A stretch of 64,000 bases of DNA from CAWKCE01 sp032127035 (GTDB lineage: Bacteria > Actinomycetota > Actinomycetes > JAHEKZ01), in the NCBI GenBank assembly GCA_963848085.1, contig CAWKCE010000004.1:124001-188000 (forward strand), in the 5' to 3' direction. Every line of letters starts with the position of its first letter. Position 1 is the stretch's first letter. Under the pieces are notes generated by a model. That model had not been told where the DNA came from. It was given only the letters and a program-made list of their open reading frames with translations, and did not search any database. The translations under genes were made by a program, and so were the position numbers. Positions 8,235 to 16,820 of this stretch are shown in pieces.

Positions 8235-9226
8235 CGGAGCTCGTCCTCGTACTGGGCCAACACCGCCCCGGCGCCGTAGTCGCGACTGCGCAGTCCTTGC
8301 ATCACCGAGACCAGGCAGTCGTCCCGCAACCGTTCGAGGTCGCGCACGGAGGCTCCGGCAGCCTGGGCGTCGGACTGCTGCTCGATGCGGTCGAGGAGCT
8401 CGTCGGTGAGCTCCGGCACGTCAGTGAGCTTGCTCCACGGCCACTGGAGCGCCGGCCCGAACTGGGCCATGAAGTGGCGCATCCCACCCTCTCCTCCGGC
8501 AATGCGGTAGGTGAGCATCGTGCCCATCGATGCCCACCGGAGACCCGCCCCGTAGCGGATGGCGTCGTCGATCTGCTCCACGGTCGCCACCCCGTCTGCG
8601 ACCAGCCACAGTGCCTCTCGCCACAGCGCCTCCAGCAGGCGGTCGGCCACGAAGCCGTCCACCTCGTGCTGCAGGACAAGTGGCCGCATGCCGAGGCGGC
8701 GGTAGACGTTGGCGGCCCGTTGGACGGCAGCCTCCGACGTCGCGCGACCTGGACAGACCTCGACCAAGGGCAACAGGTAGACGGGGTTGAACGGGTGGCC
8801 GACGACGAGCCGCTCCGGGTGGGTCATGTCTGACTGCAGCTGCGTCGGCAGGATGCCTGAGGTCGAGCTGGCCAACACCACGTCCGGCGCCGCGGCCTCG
8901 CTCGCTGCCGCCAAGAGGGAACGCTTGATGCTCTCGTTCTCCGGTGCGCTCTCCTGGACGAACTGCACCCCCGTGGCGGCCTCTTGGGGCGTGTCCACGA
9001 CAGTGACCGACCCCTCCGCGGGAAGTGGGGCTTCCGTCAGGTCGGCCCACGCGCGGCGGGCGTTGTGCATCACCTCATTGACCTTCCGGCCCGCCTGGGG
9101 GTCGGGGTCGAACAGCTGCACGTCCACGCCGTTCAGGGCGAACCGAGCCACCCAGCCGCCACCGATGACACCGCCACCGAGCAGGCCGACCTTGTGCAGG
9201 TCGGCAGCACCGGTGGCGTCACCCAT
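8207..9226 (-). CDS. cdhA: L-carnitine 3-dehydrogenase (3-hydroxyacyl-CoA dehydrogenase family)
   Basis: The 339-residue protein has an N-terminal Rossmann domain with VGLLGGGVIGGGWVARF, then the 3-hydroxyacyl-CoA dehydrogenase signatures SSTSGILPTQLQ and VVGHPFNPVYLLPLVEV. An all-alpha C-terminal domain follows, including TYRIAGGEGGMRHFM, typical of L-carnitine dehydrogenases. The enzyme oxidises L-carnitine to 3-dehydrocarnitine with NAD+. Its start overlaps the end of the BKACE gene by 8 bp, and BKACE-type enzymes consume dehydrocarnitine, which makes the substrate assignment fairly strong. Other 3-hydroxybutyrate-type substrates remain possible. Confidence 0.87.
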   Translation of the reverse strand: MGDATGAADLHKVGLLGGGVIGGGWVARFALNGVDVQLFDPDPQAGRKVNEVMHNARRAWADLTEAPLPAEGSVTVVDTPQEAATGVQFVQESAPENESIKRSLLAAASEAAAPDVVLASSTSGILPTQLQSDMTHPERLVVGHPFNPVYLLPLVEVCPGRATSEAAVQRAANVYRRLGMRPLVLQHEVDGFVADRLLEALWREALWLVADGVATVEQIDDAIRYGAGLRWASMGTMLTYRIAGGEGGMRHFMAQFGPALQWPWSKLTDVPELTDELLDRIEQQSDAQAAGASVRDLERLRDDCLVSVMQGLRSRDYGAGAVLAQYEDELRQRAGRESA

Positions 9227-10124
9227 GCTTGACCAGCCCGAGAGCGTCCCGGACCTCGGCAGCTGTCATCAGCCGCACGTTCATGGCCTGCAGAAGTGTG
9301 GCTGCGCGCGAGACCAGATCACCGTTGCTGGCCAGTACGCCCTTCGACAGGTAGACGTTGTCCTCGAGTCCCACCCGAACGTTGGCGCCGACGAGCGGAG
9401 CCAACGCGGCGTACGGCAGCTGGAAGCGGCCAATGGAGAACATCGAGTACACCGAGCCGGACGGCAGGTTGTTGATCATCGACTGCAGCGTGAGCACGTC
9501 GTTGGGCGCTCCGTAGGGGATCCCCATGCACAGCTGGACCATCGCCGGGTTGTCGATGAGGCCTTCCTTGACCAGCTCGTTGAGCAGAACCAGGTCACCG
9601 GTATCGAAGATCTCCACCTCCGGCTTGACTCCCAGCTCCTTGATCCCCTTGGCCATGGCCCGGACCATGCCCGGCGTGTTCACCATGATGTAGTCGCCGC
9701 CCGCTGCGAAGTTCATCGTGCCGGCGTCGAGGGTGCAGATCTCCGGCCGCAGCTCCGCCACGTGTGCGAGCCGGTCGGTCACCGACGCCATGTCGGTGCC
9801 CGCCTCGTTGTACGGCAGTGGCGCGTTGGCGCTGCCGAGCACCAGGTCGCCACCCATGCCGGTCGTCAGGTTGAGGACGACGTCAGTGCCCGAGGCGCGC
9901 ACGCGCTCGACGACCTCGGCGTAGAGCTTGGGATCCCGGGCACCCTTCCCGGTCTCGGGGTCCCGGACGTGGATGTGCACGACTGCCGCGCCAGCGGCGG
10001 CGGCCTCGAGGGCGGAGGACGCGATCTGGGCGGGGGTGACCGGCACCTTGTCGCTGACCCCGGTGGAGTCGCCGGAGCCGGTGAGCGCGCAGGTGATGAA
10101 CGCCGAGGAGCGGACTGGGAGCAC
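9219..10124 (-). CDS. BKACE (DUF849) beta-keto acid cleavage enzyme, probably dehydrocarnitine-specific
   Basis: The 301-residue TIM-barrel enzyme belongs to the DUF849/BKACE family, which transfers CoA from acetyl-CoA to a beta-keto acid and releases acetoacetate. The zinc-binding histidines are in VVHIHVRDPETGKG. Downstream of L-carnitine dehydrogenase the expected reaction is 3-dehydrocarnitine plus acetyl-CoA giving betainyl-CoA and acetoacetate. The GTG at 10122-10124 was chosen because GGAGG lies five bases upstream; another GTG at 10145 would add seven residues that overlap that site. It is the first gene of the leftward pair and diverges from the iclR gene across about 93 bp. Confidence 0.85.
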   Translation of the reverse strand: MLPVRSSAFITCALTGSGDSTGVSDKVPVTPAQIASSALEAAAAGAAVVHIHVRDPETGKGARDPKLYAEVVERVRASGTDVVLNLTTGMGGDLVLGSANAPLPYNEAGTDMASVTDRLAHVAELRPEICTLDAGTMNFAAGGDYIMVNTPGMVRAMAKGIKELGVKPEVEIFDTGDLVLLNELVKEGLIDNPAMVQLCMGIPYGAPNDVLTLQSMINNLPSGSVYSMFSIGRFQLPYAALAPLVGANVRVGLEDNVYLSKGVLASNGDLVSRAATLLQAMNVRLMTAAEVRDALGLVKHG

Positions 10125-10217
10125 GAGATCCTCCGGAGGTTGCACAATATGAACAGGCGTTTACTATCGTGCGACGACGCTAGAAGCGCCCTGAGGGTGC
10201 TGTCAAGGAGGCGACTG

Positions 10218-11000
10218 ATGTCGGAGCCGGCGAGCCCGACCGCGCCACGACCGGGACCGGCGCAGTCCGTCCAGTCGGTCGACCGCGCGCTGGACCTGCT
10301 GGCGGCGGTGGCCGCCAGCGACGAGGCGCCCACCGTGGCCGAGCTGGCTCAACGGTGCGGCATCAACCGCAGCACCGCGTGGCGGCTGCTGGCGACGTTG
10401 GAGGCGCACGGCATGGTGGAGCGGGCTTCCACTGCGAGCGGGTACCGCGTGGGCTACGGCGCACTGCGTCTCGGTGCGGCGGCGGACGTGGCCTCAGTGG
10501 TGCGGCGGGTGCGGCCGGAGCTGGAGGCGCTGTCGGCACGCACCGGCGAGACGGTCAGCCTGGCGGTGGTGAAGAGCGCCAGTTTGGTCTATGTCGACCA
10601 TGTCTCGGTGAGTGGCCCCGCGTTCCAGCCACGCGTCGAGGAGCGCATTTCCCTTCATTCCACCTCGAGCGGGAAGGCGTTCCTCGCGTGGCTCAGTGAC
10701 GCCGAGCGGACTGGTGCCCTCCCGGACCGGCTGGAGCAGTTCACCGACCAGACCATCACTGACCGCCGCATGTTGGACGCCGAGCTCGCCGAGGCACGTC
10801 GCGTCGGCTACGCCCGGTGCTCCGGCGAGGATGCTGCGTTCACGAACGGAGTCTCGGCCGCGGCTCTCGACGCGCGACACCGACCGATCGCCGTGGTGAA
10901 CATCTGGGGGCCGGAGCGGCGGATCCCGGTCGACCGGTTCCCGGAGCTGGGCGCGGCCGTCATCGTCTCGGCCGCGCGCGTGGCCACCCTGCTGTCCTGA
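10218..11000 (+). CDS. IclR-family transcriptional regulator
   Basis: The 260-residue protein has an N-terminal winged helix-turn-helix (about residues 20-80, with TVAELAQRCGINRSTAWRLL). The C-terminal IclR effector domain (about 85-255) includes RISLHSTSSGKAFLAWL and GVSAAALD. It is divergent from the BKACE-carnitine dehydrogenase pair, so it is the likely local regulator, responding to carnitine or a related betaine. The ATG at 10218 has AAGGAGG at 10205-10211. The much longer open frame to its left is the antisense shadow of the catabolic genes. Confidence 0.88.
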   Translation: MSEPASPTAPRPGPAQSVQSVDRALDLLAAVAASDEAPTVAELAQRCGINRSTAWRLLATLEAHGMVERASTASGYRVGYGALRLGAAADVASVVRRVRPELEALSARTGETVSLAVVKSASLVYVDHVSVSGPAFQPRVEERISLHSTSSGKAFLAWLSDAERTGALPDRLEQFTDQTITDRRMLDAELAEARRVGYARCSGEDAAFTNGVSAAALDARHRPIAVVNIWGPERRIPVDRFPELGAAVIVSAARVATLLS

Positions 11001-11006
11001 CCTCGC

Positions 11007-11034
11007 GGAAAGATGAGGGAGTTGTCATCTTCCC
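11007..11034 (+). terminator. Possible terminator hairpin after the iclR gene
   Basis: AAGATGA (11010-11016) pairs with TCATCTT (11025-11031) around an eight-base loop, and the stem can extend by two G-C pairs across one mismatch. It lies 9 bp after the stop codon. No T-run follows, so intrinsic termination is only a possibility. Confidence 0.35.
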
Positions 11035-11087
11035 GGCATCCCGCACGAAGCGGTGCCTAGGGTGCGGCTGTCGGCCGGGAGGACACC

Positions 11088-11516
11088 ATGGTGCACAGAG
11101 GCAGCGAGCCCTGCGGCTGCCCGTCGTGGTCGAACGTTGACCCGACGGTAAGGGCGGTCGCCGAGGCGATGGCGAGGCGCGACGGCTTCCGGTTCCCCGC
11201 CGCGGCCGGTGTGCTGAAGAACTTCCTTCCCCTCGCAGAGGTGGCGGTCGCCGAAGTGCGTCGGCTCGACGCGCCGGTCGATCCGCTGTCGTCGCCGCTG
11301 GATGTGCTGCTCGCGACCGAAGGCGCGCGCTCCGCCGAGCCCCTTCCGATCGCCGAGGCGGCCGTCGTTCGCCGATCCCGGCCGGTCGCCCATCTGAGCG
11401 AGGTGATCAAGCCGACGGAGAGCACGTCAGCAGTCGAGGACACCGAGGCATCGGATGCACTCTTCTTGCTGCGGTTGGTCGAGACCTCCGGATCGCTCGC
11501 GCTCAACGAGCAGTGA
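11088..11516 (+). CDS. Hypothetical protein (142 residues)
   Basis: The frame starts at an ATG preceded by GGGAGGACACC, a good ribosome binding site, and ends 46 bp before the tRNA gene. The protein has no transmembrane segment, signal peptide or motif I recognise. The N-terminal part contains CGCPSW and is followed by a region rich in valine, alanine and arginine. Two open frames on the opposite strand overlap it, but they have no comparable start signal. Coding status rests on the ribosome site and frame length only. Confidence 0.5.
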   Translation: MVHRGSEPCGCPSWSNVDPTVRAVAEAMARRDGFRFPAAAGVLKNFLPLAEVAVAEVRRLDAPVDPLSSPLDVLLATEGARSAEPLPIAEAAVVRRSRPVAHLSEVIKPTESTSAVEDTEASDALFLLRLVETSGSLALNEQ

Positions 11517-11562
11517 CCATGTCGCCCTCGACATTGCCCGGGTGGATACGCTCGCGCCGTTC

Positions 11563-11637
11563 GGGGCGGTAGCTCAGCTGGTCAGAGCGGCGGACTCATA
11601 ATCCGACAGGTCGTGGGTTCAAGTCCCACCCGCCCCA
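11563..11637 (+). tRNA. tRNA-Met (anticodon CAT)
   Basis: The 75-nt cloverleaf has acceptor GGGGCGG pairing with CCGCCCC, D-stem GCTC/GAGC and anticodon loop CTCATAA (anticodon at 11597-11599). The T-arm is GTGGG-TTCAAGT-CCCAC. The terminal pair of the anticodon stem is a G-A mismatch. The CCA end is not encoded; the genome reads CCG after the discriminator A. A CAT anticodon fits elongator methionine; a lysidine-modified isoleucine tRNA is the alternative. The acceptor does not look like an initiator. Confidence 0.93.
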
Positions 11638-11724
11638 CCGGCTCTCGCTGTTTCCGGGCCCCGAGTGTGCCGCTGGTGCGCCGGCACGTTCTTCGACGTG
11701 AGCGGGCGCCGAGCGACGCGCGTC

Positions 11725-13149
11725 TCAGGCGCCCAGATAACGAAGCGCGGACCGCGCGGCGTGGTACCCACCCATCCCGTGCACGCCGCCGCCGGGTGGG
11801 GTGGAGGCCGAGCAGAGGAACAGTCCGGGAACCGGTGTGGACCAGGGGTCCAGACTGAGCACTGGGCGCCGGGCGAACTGCACGATGTCGGCCGCCCCGC
11901 CGCCGATGTCGCCACCCACCTCGTTGGCGTTGTGTGCCTCGAGGGCTGCCGGGCCCATGACGTGTCGGGCGAGGACGCGGTCGCGAAAGCCCGGCGCGAA
12001 GCGCTCGAGCTGGCCCTCGATGGCGTCGGTCATGTCGACGGTCGACCCGTTGGGAACGTGGCAGTACGCCCAGCCGGTGTGCTGGCCCGCGGGCGCCCGG
12101 CTGGGGTCGGCGACCGTGGCTTGGACGAACAGCACGTACGGCCGAGACGGATGCCCGCCGCGGGCGACCAGGCGCTCGCCGCTGACGATCTCGTCAGCGC
12201 TGCCGGCAACGTGCACCGTGCCGGCGCCGGCCAGTTGGTCGTCCGACCACGGGACCGGGGCGTCGAGGGCCCAGTCCACCTTGAACACGCCGGGCCCGTA
12301 CCGAAACCGGGTCAGTCTGCGGCGGTAACGGTCCGGCAGGTTGTCCCGGGCGATGTCGACCAGCTGCTTCGGGGTCACATCCATGACGACTGCACGGTTC
12401 GAGGGCAGTTGCTCCAGTGACACGACCGGTGTTGATGTGACGATCTCGCCCCCCAGCGACCGCAGTCGGTCCGCCAGTGCATCGGCGACCGACTGGGACC
12501 CCCCCACCGCGACCGGCCAGCCCACGGAGTGCGCCAGGGCTGCGAGCATCACCGCGTAGCCCGCAGTCGCCGGTTGGGTCAGTGGCAGCACCGCGTGGGC
12601 GGCTACGCCGGCGAACAGCGCCCGCGCCGGAGGCTCGCGGAAGACCACGGAGTTCACCAGGCTGGCCGGCCAGACGCCCCGTATCCCGAATGCTGCCAAC
12701 GAGATCGGGTGGCGGGGTGGCGTGTCGAGAGGCGACAGCAGGCCGTCGACCACATCTGTGTCGCGCGCCGCGACGGCGCCCACGAGCCGTCGCCAAGCGT
12801 TGCCGTCGCGCCCGAGTCCGGAAGCGGTGGAGTCGATGTCGCGGTGGAGTATCGCGGACGCCGACCCCGCCAGCGTCTGGCCGAGCGGGTCCGGAGCGTG
12901 GGCGTAGCGCAGTCCGTCGCGCTCCAGATCCAGCTCCCGGAAGGCGACCGAGGCCTGGGCGATGGCCTGGACCGTCGAGCAGACGTCGTGGCGAAACCCC
13001 GGCAAGGTCAGCTCCTCGGTGCGCAGGCCGCCGCCGACCTGGTCCGCGGCCTCGAACACCACGACGCGTACGCCGGCCTCGGCCAGCTTGATGGCGGCGA
13101 CCAGACCGTTCGGCCCGGACCCGACGACTACCGCGTCTACGTCGGTCAT
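11725..13149 (-). CDS. FAD-dependent NAD(P)-binding oxidoreductase (phytoene desaturase-like)
   Basis: The 474-residue flavoprotein has an N-terminal dinucleotide-binding motif VVGSGPNGLVAAIKLAEAG followed by GGGLRTEELTLPGFRHD. At the C-terminus it has GGGVHGMGGYHAARSAL, which closes over the FAD. This layout is that of the amine oxidase/phytoene desaturase/PYROXD2-like group. No carotenoid genes are near, so the substrate is unknown. The ATG at 13147-13149 was chosen; a GTG four codons upstream is also possible. It stands alone between the tRNA and the membrane-protein array. Confidence 0.82.
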   Translation of the reverse strand: MTDVDAVVVGSGPNGLVAAIKLAEAGVRVVVFEAADQVGGGLRTEELTLPGFRHDVCSTVQAIAQASVAFRELDLERDGLRYAHAPDPLGQTLAGSASAILHRDIDSTASGLGRDGNAWRRLVGAVAARDTDVVDGLLSPLDTPPRHPISLAAFGIRGVWPASLVNSVVFREPPARALFAGVAAHAVLPLTQPATAGYAVMLAALAHSVGWPVAVGGSQSVADALADRLRSLGGEIVTSTPVVSLEQLPSNRAVVMDVTPKQLVDIARDNLPDRYRRRLTRFRYGPGVFKVDWALDAPVPWSDDQLAGAGTVHVAGSADEIVSGERLVARGGHPSRPYVLFVQATVADPSRAPAGQHTGWAYCHVPNGSTVDMTDAIEGQLERFAPGFRDRVLARHVMGPAALEAHNANEVGGDIGGGAADIVQFARRPVLSLDPWSTPVPGLFLCSASTPPGGGVHGMGGYHAARSALRYLGA

Positions 13150-13213
13150 GTTCGCAGCCACAGTCCGAGCCTAGGGGGGCCCATGGTGGGCGCAGTCGCG
13201 CGCTGAACGAACG

Positions 13214-14470
13214 TCACGGCTGACGGGTCCACAGTGAGGAGTGCTCCGGAGCCAGTGTGACCCTGACCTGCTGCAGGAGGTCTTCAGAGATCTGGCTGCT
13301 GTCGACAGCGGTCGACAGCCGCGCTCCGAACTCGTCAGCCGTGCGGAGACCGTCATAGGCCGCCCGGTCGAAGTGGCGGTCCAGGCGGGTCCGCACCCGA
13401 GTGAGGACGGGTCTGAAGGCGGCGGCCGCCGCTAGCGTTGCCGCCGCAACTGCGAGGGAGTCCGACGACGGAAGGATTCGACCGACCGCTGTGACCACGC
13501 CGCCGTACAGCACGACAACGACTGCGGTCACGAGGGCGTAGGACGCGGAACGGCTGATGATCCGGTCGATGTCGTAGAGGCGGTACCGCAGAATTGCGAT
13601 CCCGCAGGCAATGGGGAAGAACCCGATGGCCACCGCCTCCGCGAGGTTCAGTGCAAGCGAACCGCTCAGGTCGGTGAACACCATCCCCACAAGAACCTCG
13701 AACACAACCTCCGCCAGGAGAACTGAAGCGGCCAGCCCGAACCACCGCATCTGAAGCCTCTCCAGCCCCTCGGCTCTCCTGGCGCGCAGGACGGCCGCCG
13801 CCGCGCCCGCCAGGCCGGTGAGCAGGAAGACGATGGTGAGGACGGGCAGGATCGCGGAGTCGCTGCTCAAGGCCGGGGCGCCGAGGAAACCGGCCGAGAA
13901 TGGATTGGCGATCGTTCGCGTGACATTGCCTGCGGCATCCCACTCGATGGGCAGCCGTGAGGAGGTCGCCGCCAGCAGCGTCACGGCGCCCACCGAAGCG
14001 AGGGACAGCCACAGCACCGGCCGCCAGCGTCGCGACGGCAGGCCCGAAGGGAACAGCAGCAGGGTGGCAGTCGTGAGGAGGTAGAGAAGTGGGGGCCACG
14101 TCCATTCGCCGAGCCAGACGCCCAGCACGCCCCACCATGGGATGGGGTCGGGCGCCCCGGCGGCAAGTGCGGTCAGCGCAACGCCTAGCGTCAGCAGGCC
14201 TCCGACGGCGCCGATTCCCAGGAAGACCCAGCCGATGGCGTTCTCGGGGCGGCGGCGCGTGATGAGTGCCCCCATCACCACCTCAGGCACGAGCGGCACG
14301 TACAGGAACGGGTTCTGCATCTCCGGAAGGGCAACTGGGAGAGAAAGCCCGCCGATGACCGACGCCGTCACGAGCACCCACCAGGCAATCTGGCGCGGTC
14401 TGCTGAGATGCGACTCCACGACGAGGCGGCGTACCGGGGCAATCCGCCACTTCGGCGATCGGGGTGTCAC
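13214..14470 (-). CDS. Sensor-like integral membrane protein, paralogue 4 of a tandem array
   Basis: The 418-residue protein has about eight hydrophobic segments in residues 25-330. The family signature AILRYRLYDIDRIISRSASY lies between helices, and a soluble C-terminal stretch contains RLDRHFDRAAYDGLRTADEFGARL and ends in SSLWTRQP. This pattern is, from memory, the N-terminal input half of actinobacterial sensor histidine kinases, but the chain stops where a GAF or HisKA domain would begin. GTG 14470 overlaps the stop of the preceding paralogue by GTGA. It is the last gene of the four-gene run. No function is known. Confidence 0.75.
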   Translation of the reverse strand: MTPRSPKWRIAPVRRLVVESHLSRPRQIAWWVLVTASVIGGLSLPVALPEMQNPFLYVPLVPEVVMGALITRRRPENAIGWVFLGIGAVGGLLTLGVALTALAAGAPDPIPWWGVLGVWLGEWTWPPLLYLLTTATLLLFPSGLPSRRWRPVLWLSLASVGAVTLLAATSSRLPIEWDAAGNVTRTIANPFSAGFLGAPALSSDSAILPVLTIVFLLTGLAGAAAAVLRARRAEGLERLQMRWFGLAASVLLAEVVFEVLVGMVFTDLSGSLALNLAEAVAIGFFPIACGIAILRYRLYDIDRIISRSASYALVTAVVVVLYGGVVTAVGRILPSSDSLAVAAATLAAAAAFRPVLTRVRTRLDRHFDRAAYDGLRTADEFGARLSTAVDSSQISEDLLQQVRVTLAPEHSSLWTRQP

Positions 14471-15633
14471 GACCGGCTCCGCACCCAGAGGGCGGCAGTC
14501 GACGGCTGAAGGCTGCTCGTGACGGTGGTGAGGAGACCCTCTTCGACTGCGTCTGGGTCGACGATCTCACGCAGCCGCAGGGCGTAGATCTCGGCCACCT
14601 GAAGGGCGTTGAAGCGTTCCCGGTTGAACCTGCGGTCCACGACGTTCTGGGTCTGGTTCAGGACGGGGCGCGCGAGCGCGGCCGCGGTCAGGGTCGCCGC
14701 GGCGACGGCGAAGCTGGACGAGTCCGGCAGAACGCGGGACATCCCGGCCACAACGGCTGCATACGTAGCCAGCAGGAGGCCGCTCACAATCGTGTAGGAC
14801 GTGGTGCGGGAGATGATCCGGTCGATGTCGTAGAGGCGGTAGCGCAAGATCGCGACGCCACACGCCACCGGAACGAGGGTGATGAGAGCCATGAGACCCA
14901 GGATCTGGATCAGCCCCTGGGCGCTCATCAGACCGCCCGTCGCGATCGTCCACACGATCGGGCCGGCGGCTGCCCAGGCGAACCAGAGCATCTGCTCTCG
15001 TTCGACACCTTCGGATCGGCGGAACCGGATCACTGTCGAGGCGAGAGCGGCGATCCCAGTGCCGATCAGAGTCCAGGCAGCCAAGCCGATGATGAGGTCG
15101 CCGGTGGTGGTCGAGAAACCTGGAGAGATCGGGTTCGGCAAGGTCCGGCCGGAACCGTCCCCATACGTCAGCGCCGGGGTGAGCGCGGCGGTCACCGCCA
15201 CGACGGTCGTCGCTGTCGACGAAATCCACAGCATCGGGCGCCACCTGCGTGACAGCAGGCCGTCGGGGAAGAGCATCAAGGGGAAGATCGTCGCGAGGAT
15301 GATGGCGGGGAACCAGACCCAGGTGTACAGCCAGGCGGACGTCACGCCCCACCACGGTGCCGGGTCACCCAGTGGGATCGACTGATAGGTGCCAGCTCGC
15401 GACAGGCTCCCGAGACCGGCGAGCAGCCCAGCGGCCAGGAACACCCAGCCGATCGGGTTCTCGGGGCGGCGAGCGGCAACGATGTTGCCCACGACGACGA
15501 AGGCGCCGAACGGCACCACGACCCCGGACACCGCGTCGATCGGCCCACCCAGCGCCAGCCCAGCGAGCAGCCCGACGGCGGCCACGGAGACCAGGAGCCA
15601 GCGCAGTGGGCGGGACCATCGCGACTCAGTCAT
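14467..15633 (-). CDS. Sensor-like integral membrane protein, paralogue 3 of a tandem array
   Basis: The 388-residue paralogue has about eight membrane segments, ILRYRLYDIDRIISRTTSY, and a C-terminal part with NVVDRRFNRERFNALQVAEIYALRL that ends in STAALWVRSRS. The extracytoplasmic loop containing TYGDGSGRTLPNPISPGF is specific to this copy. Its start overlaps the stop of paralogue 2 by 8 bp and its stop overlaps the start of paralogue 4 by 4 bp, so translation is coupled along the run. No kinase or output domain is present. Confidence 0.75.
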   Translation of the reverse strand: MTESRWSRPLRWLLVSVAAVGLLAGLALGGPIDAVSGVVVPFGAFVVVGNIVAARRPENPIGWVFLAAGLLAGLGSLSRAGTYQSIPLGDPAPWWGVTSAWLYTWVWFPAIILATIFPLMLFPDGLLSRRWRPMLWISSTATTVVAVTAALTPALTYGDGSGRTLPNPISPGFSTTTGDLIIGLAAWTLIGTGIAALASTVIRFRRSEGVEREQMLWFAWAAAGPIVWTIATGGLMSAQGLIQILGLMALITLVPVACGVAILRYRLYDIDRIISRTTSYTIVSGLLLATYAAVVAGMSRVLPDSSSFAVAAATLTAAALARPVLNQTQNVVDRRFNRERFNALQVAEIYALRLREIVDPDAVEEGLLTTVTSSLQPSTAALWVRSRS

Positions 15634-16777
15634 GGTGACCCGCGAGCCACAGCCGCAGATGGGCCGGCTGGAGCGTTGCAGTCACCGCGTCAGACATCCG
15701 CTCGCCCACCATTTCGGCGTCCACGATGTGCTGCAGCTCCGCCGCGAAGACCTCTGTGGTGTGAACTGCGTTGAAGTGTGCCCGGTCGAAACGGCGGTCG
15801 ACGGCGGACCTGATGCGCCTGAGCAGGGGGCGGAAGGCGGCGGCAGCGGCGAGGGTAGCGGCCGCCACCGAGAGGCTCGACGACGCCTTGAGCAGGTCGG
15901 ACGCCAAGGTGACGATGAGGACGTACGTGCCGATGACGAGACCACTGACGATCAGGTACGACGTCGTGCGTGAGATGAGTCGGTCAATGTCGTACAGGCG
16001 GTACCGCAGAATGGCGATTCCGAAAGATGCGGGGATCAACATGAAGGACAGCAGCGCCGACATCTGAAGGGCAGTCAGCCACAGGGGGTAGCCGCCCCCG
16101 AACCAGCTGGACTGCGTGCTGTCGATGCCAACCACCTGGTCGTAGGTCAAGGAGACCCCCAGGGTGACGGCGTACCAGACGACCACCGCTGCTCCCGCAA
16201 ATGCGATCCAACGGATCTGATGGCGTTGCGCGGATCCAGCGTTGCGGTATCTGGACACCAGCGACCCCGCGCTCACCAGCATCACGGCGGGCAGCAGTGC
16301 GATCGCGGGCACAAGCGCGCGAGTCCAGGGGAGGTAGTACGGGTTGGCGCCGCCCGATATCGCCTCCGGAGACGATGAGGTGACGACCACGCTCAGGACC
16401 ACCGGCAGCACGACGCAGAACCACGAGAAGGCAGTCCACCGGCTCGAGGGCAGGCGACCCTCAGGGAACCGCAGGAGGACGTGCGTGGCCATCATCGTGA
16501 CCGGGACGACCCACGAGCCCTCGAACGGAAGCGTGAAGGCCACGGCAAAGGCGACCCCCGTGCCGATGAGCAGCCAGGCCTCGCCGTTCAACGGCTGCCG
16601 CAGCGCCACCAACGTGCCCACGATCAGGAATGACAGTGGGACGAGCAGCGCCACCAGATCTCCCGGCTCAGTCGCCGCCACCCCGGCCACGACCATCAAG
16701 GCCGCGGCCGCGGCGAGCGAGGCCAGGAGGGCCGATCTGGCCCGACTCTCGGTCACGACGGCACCCGACCGTGGCAA
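15626..16777 (-). CDS. Sensor-like integral membrane protein, paralogue 2 of a tandem array
   Basis: The 383-residue protein has the same plan: membrane helices in about residues 15-290, ILRYRLYDIDRLISRTTSY, then AVDRRFDRAHFNAVHTTEVF and a C-terminus ending HLRLWLAGHHD. A GTG nine codons in (MTESRARSALL) is an alternative start. It lies 43 bp downstream of paralogue 1 and overlaps paralogue 3 by 8 bp. The loop before the signature (YDQVVGIDSTQSSWFGGGY) is unlike that of the other copies, so ligand or partner specificity may differ. Confidence 0.75.
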   Translation of the reverse strand: MPRSGAVVTESRARSALLASLAAAAALMVVAGVAATEPGDLVALLVPLSFLIVGTLVALRQPLNGEAWLLIGTGVAFAVAFTLPFEGSWVVPVTMMATHVLLRFPEGRLPSSRWTAFSWFCVVLPVVLSVVVTSSSPEAISGGANPYYLPWTRALVPAIALLPAVMLVSAGSLVSRYRNAGSAQRHQIRWIAFAGAAVVVWYAVTLGVSLTYDQVVGIDSTQSSWFGGGYPLWLTALQMSALLSFMLIPASFGIAILRYRLYDIDRLISRTTSYLIVSGLVIGTYVLIVTLASDLLKASSSLSVAAATLAAAAAFRPLLRRIRSAVDRRFDRAHFNAVHTTEVFAAELQHIVDAEMVGERMSDAVTATLQPAHLRLWLAGHHD

Positions 16778-16820
16778 GGCCTGCCGGCCGCAGCCAGATA
16801 CGCACCATCGAGAGATCTCG

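Noticed and set aside
8787..10217. Long in-frame extension upstream of the IclR gene
   Set aside because: It is antisense to carnitine dehydrogenase and BKACE. The IclR domain begins after ATG 10218 with its own ribosome site.
10125..10217. A specific IclR operator in the BKACE-iclR intergenic gap
   Set aside because: The region surely holds both promoters, but only weak short inverted repeats are visible, none convincing enough to name.
12529..13206. A 225-codon open frame on the plus strand
   Set aside because: It is antisense to the FAD-dependent oxidoreductase, which has both FAD motifs; the plus frame has none.
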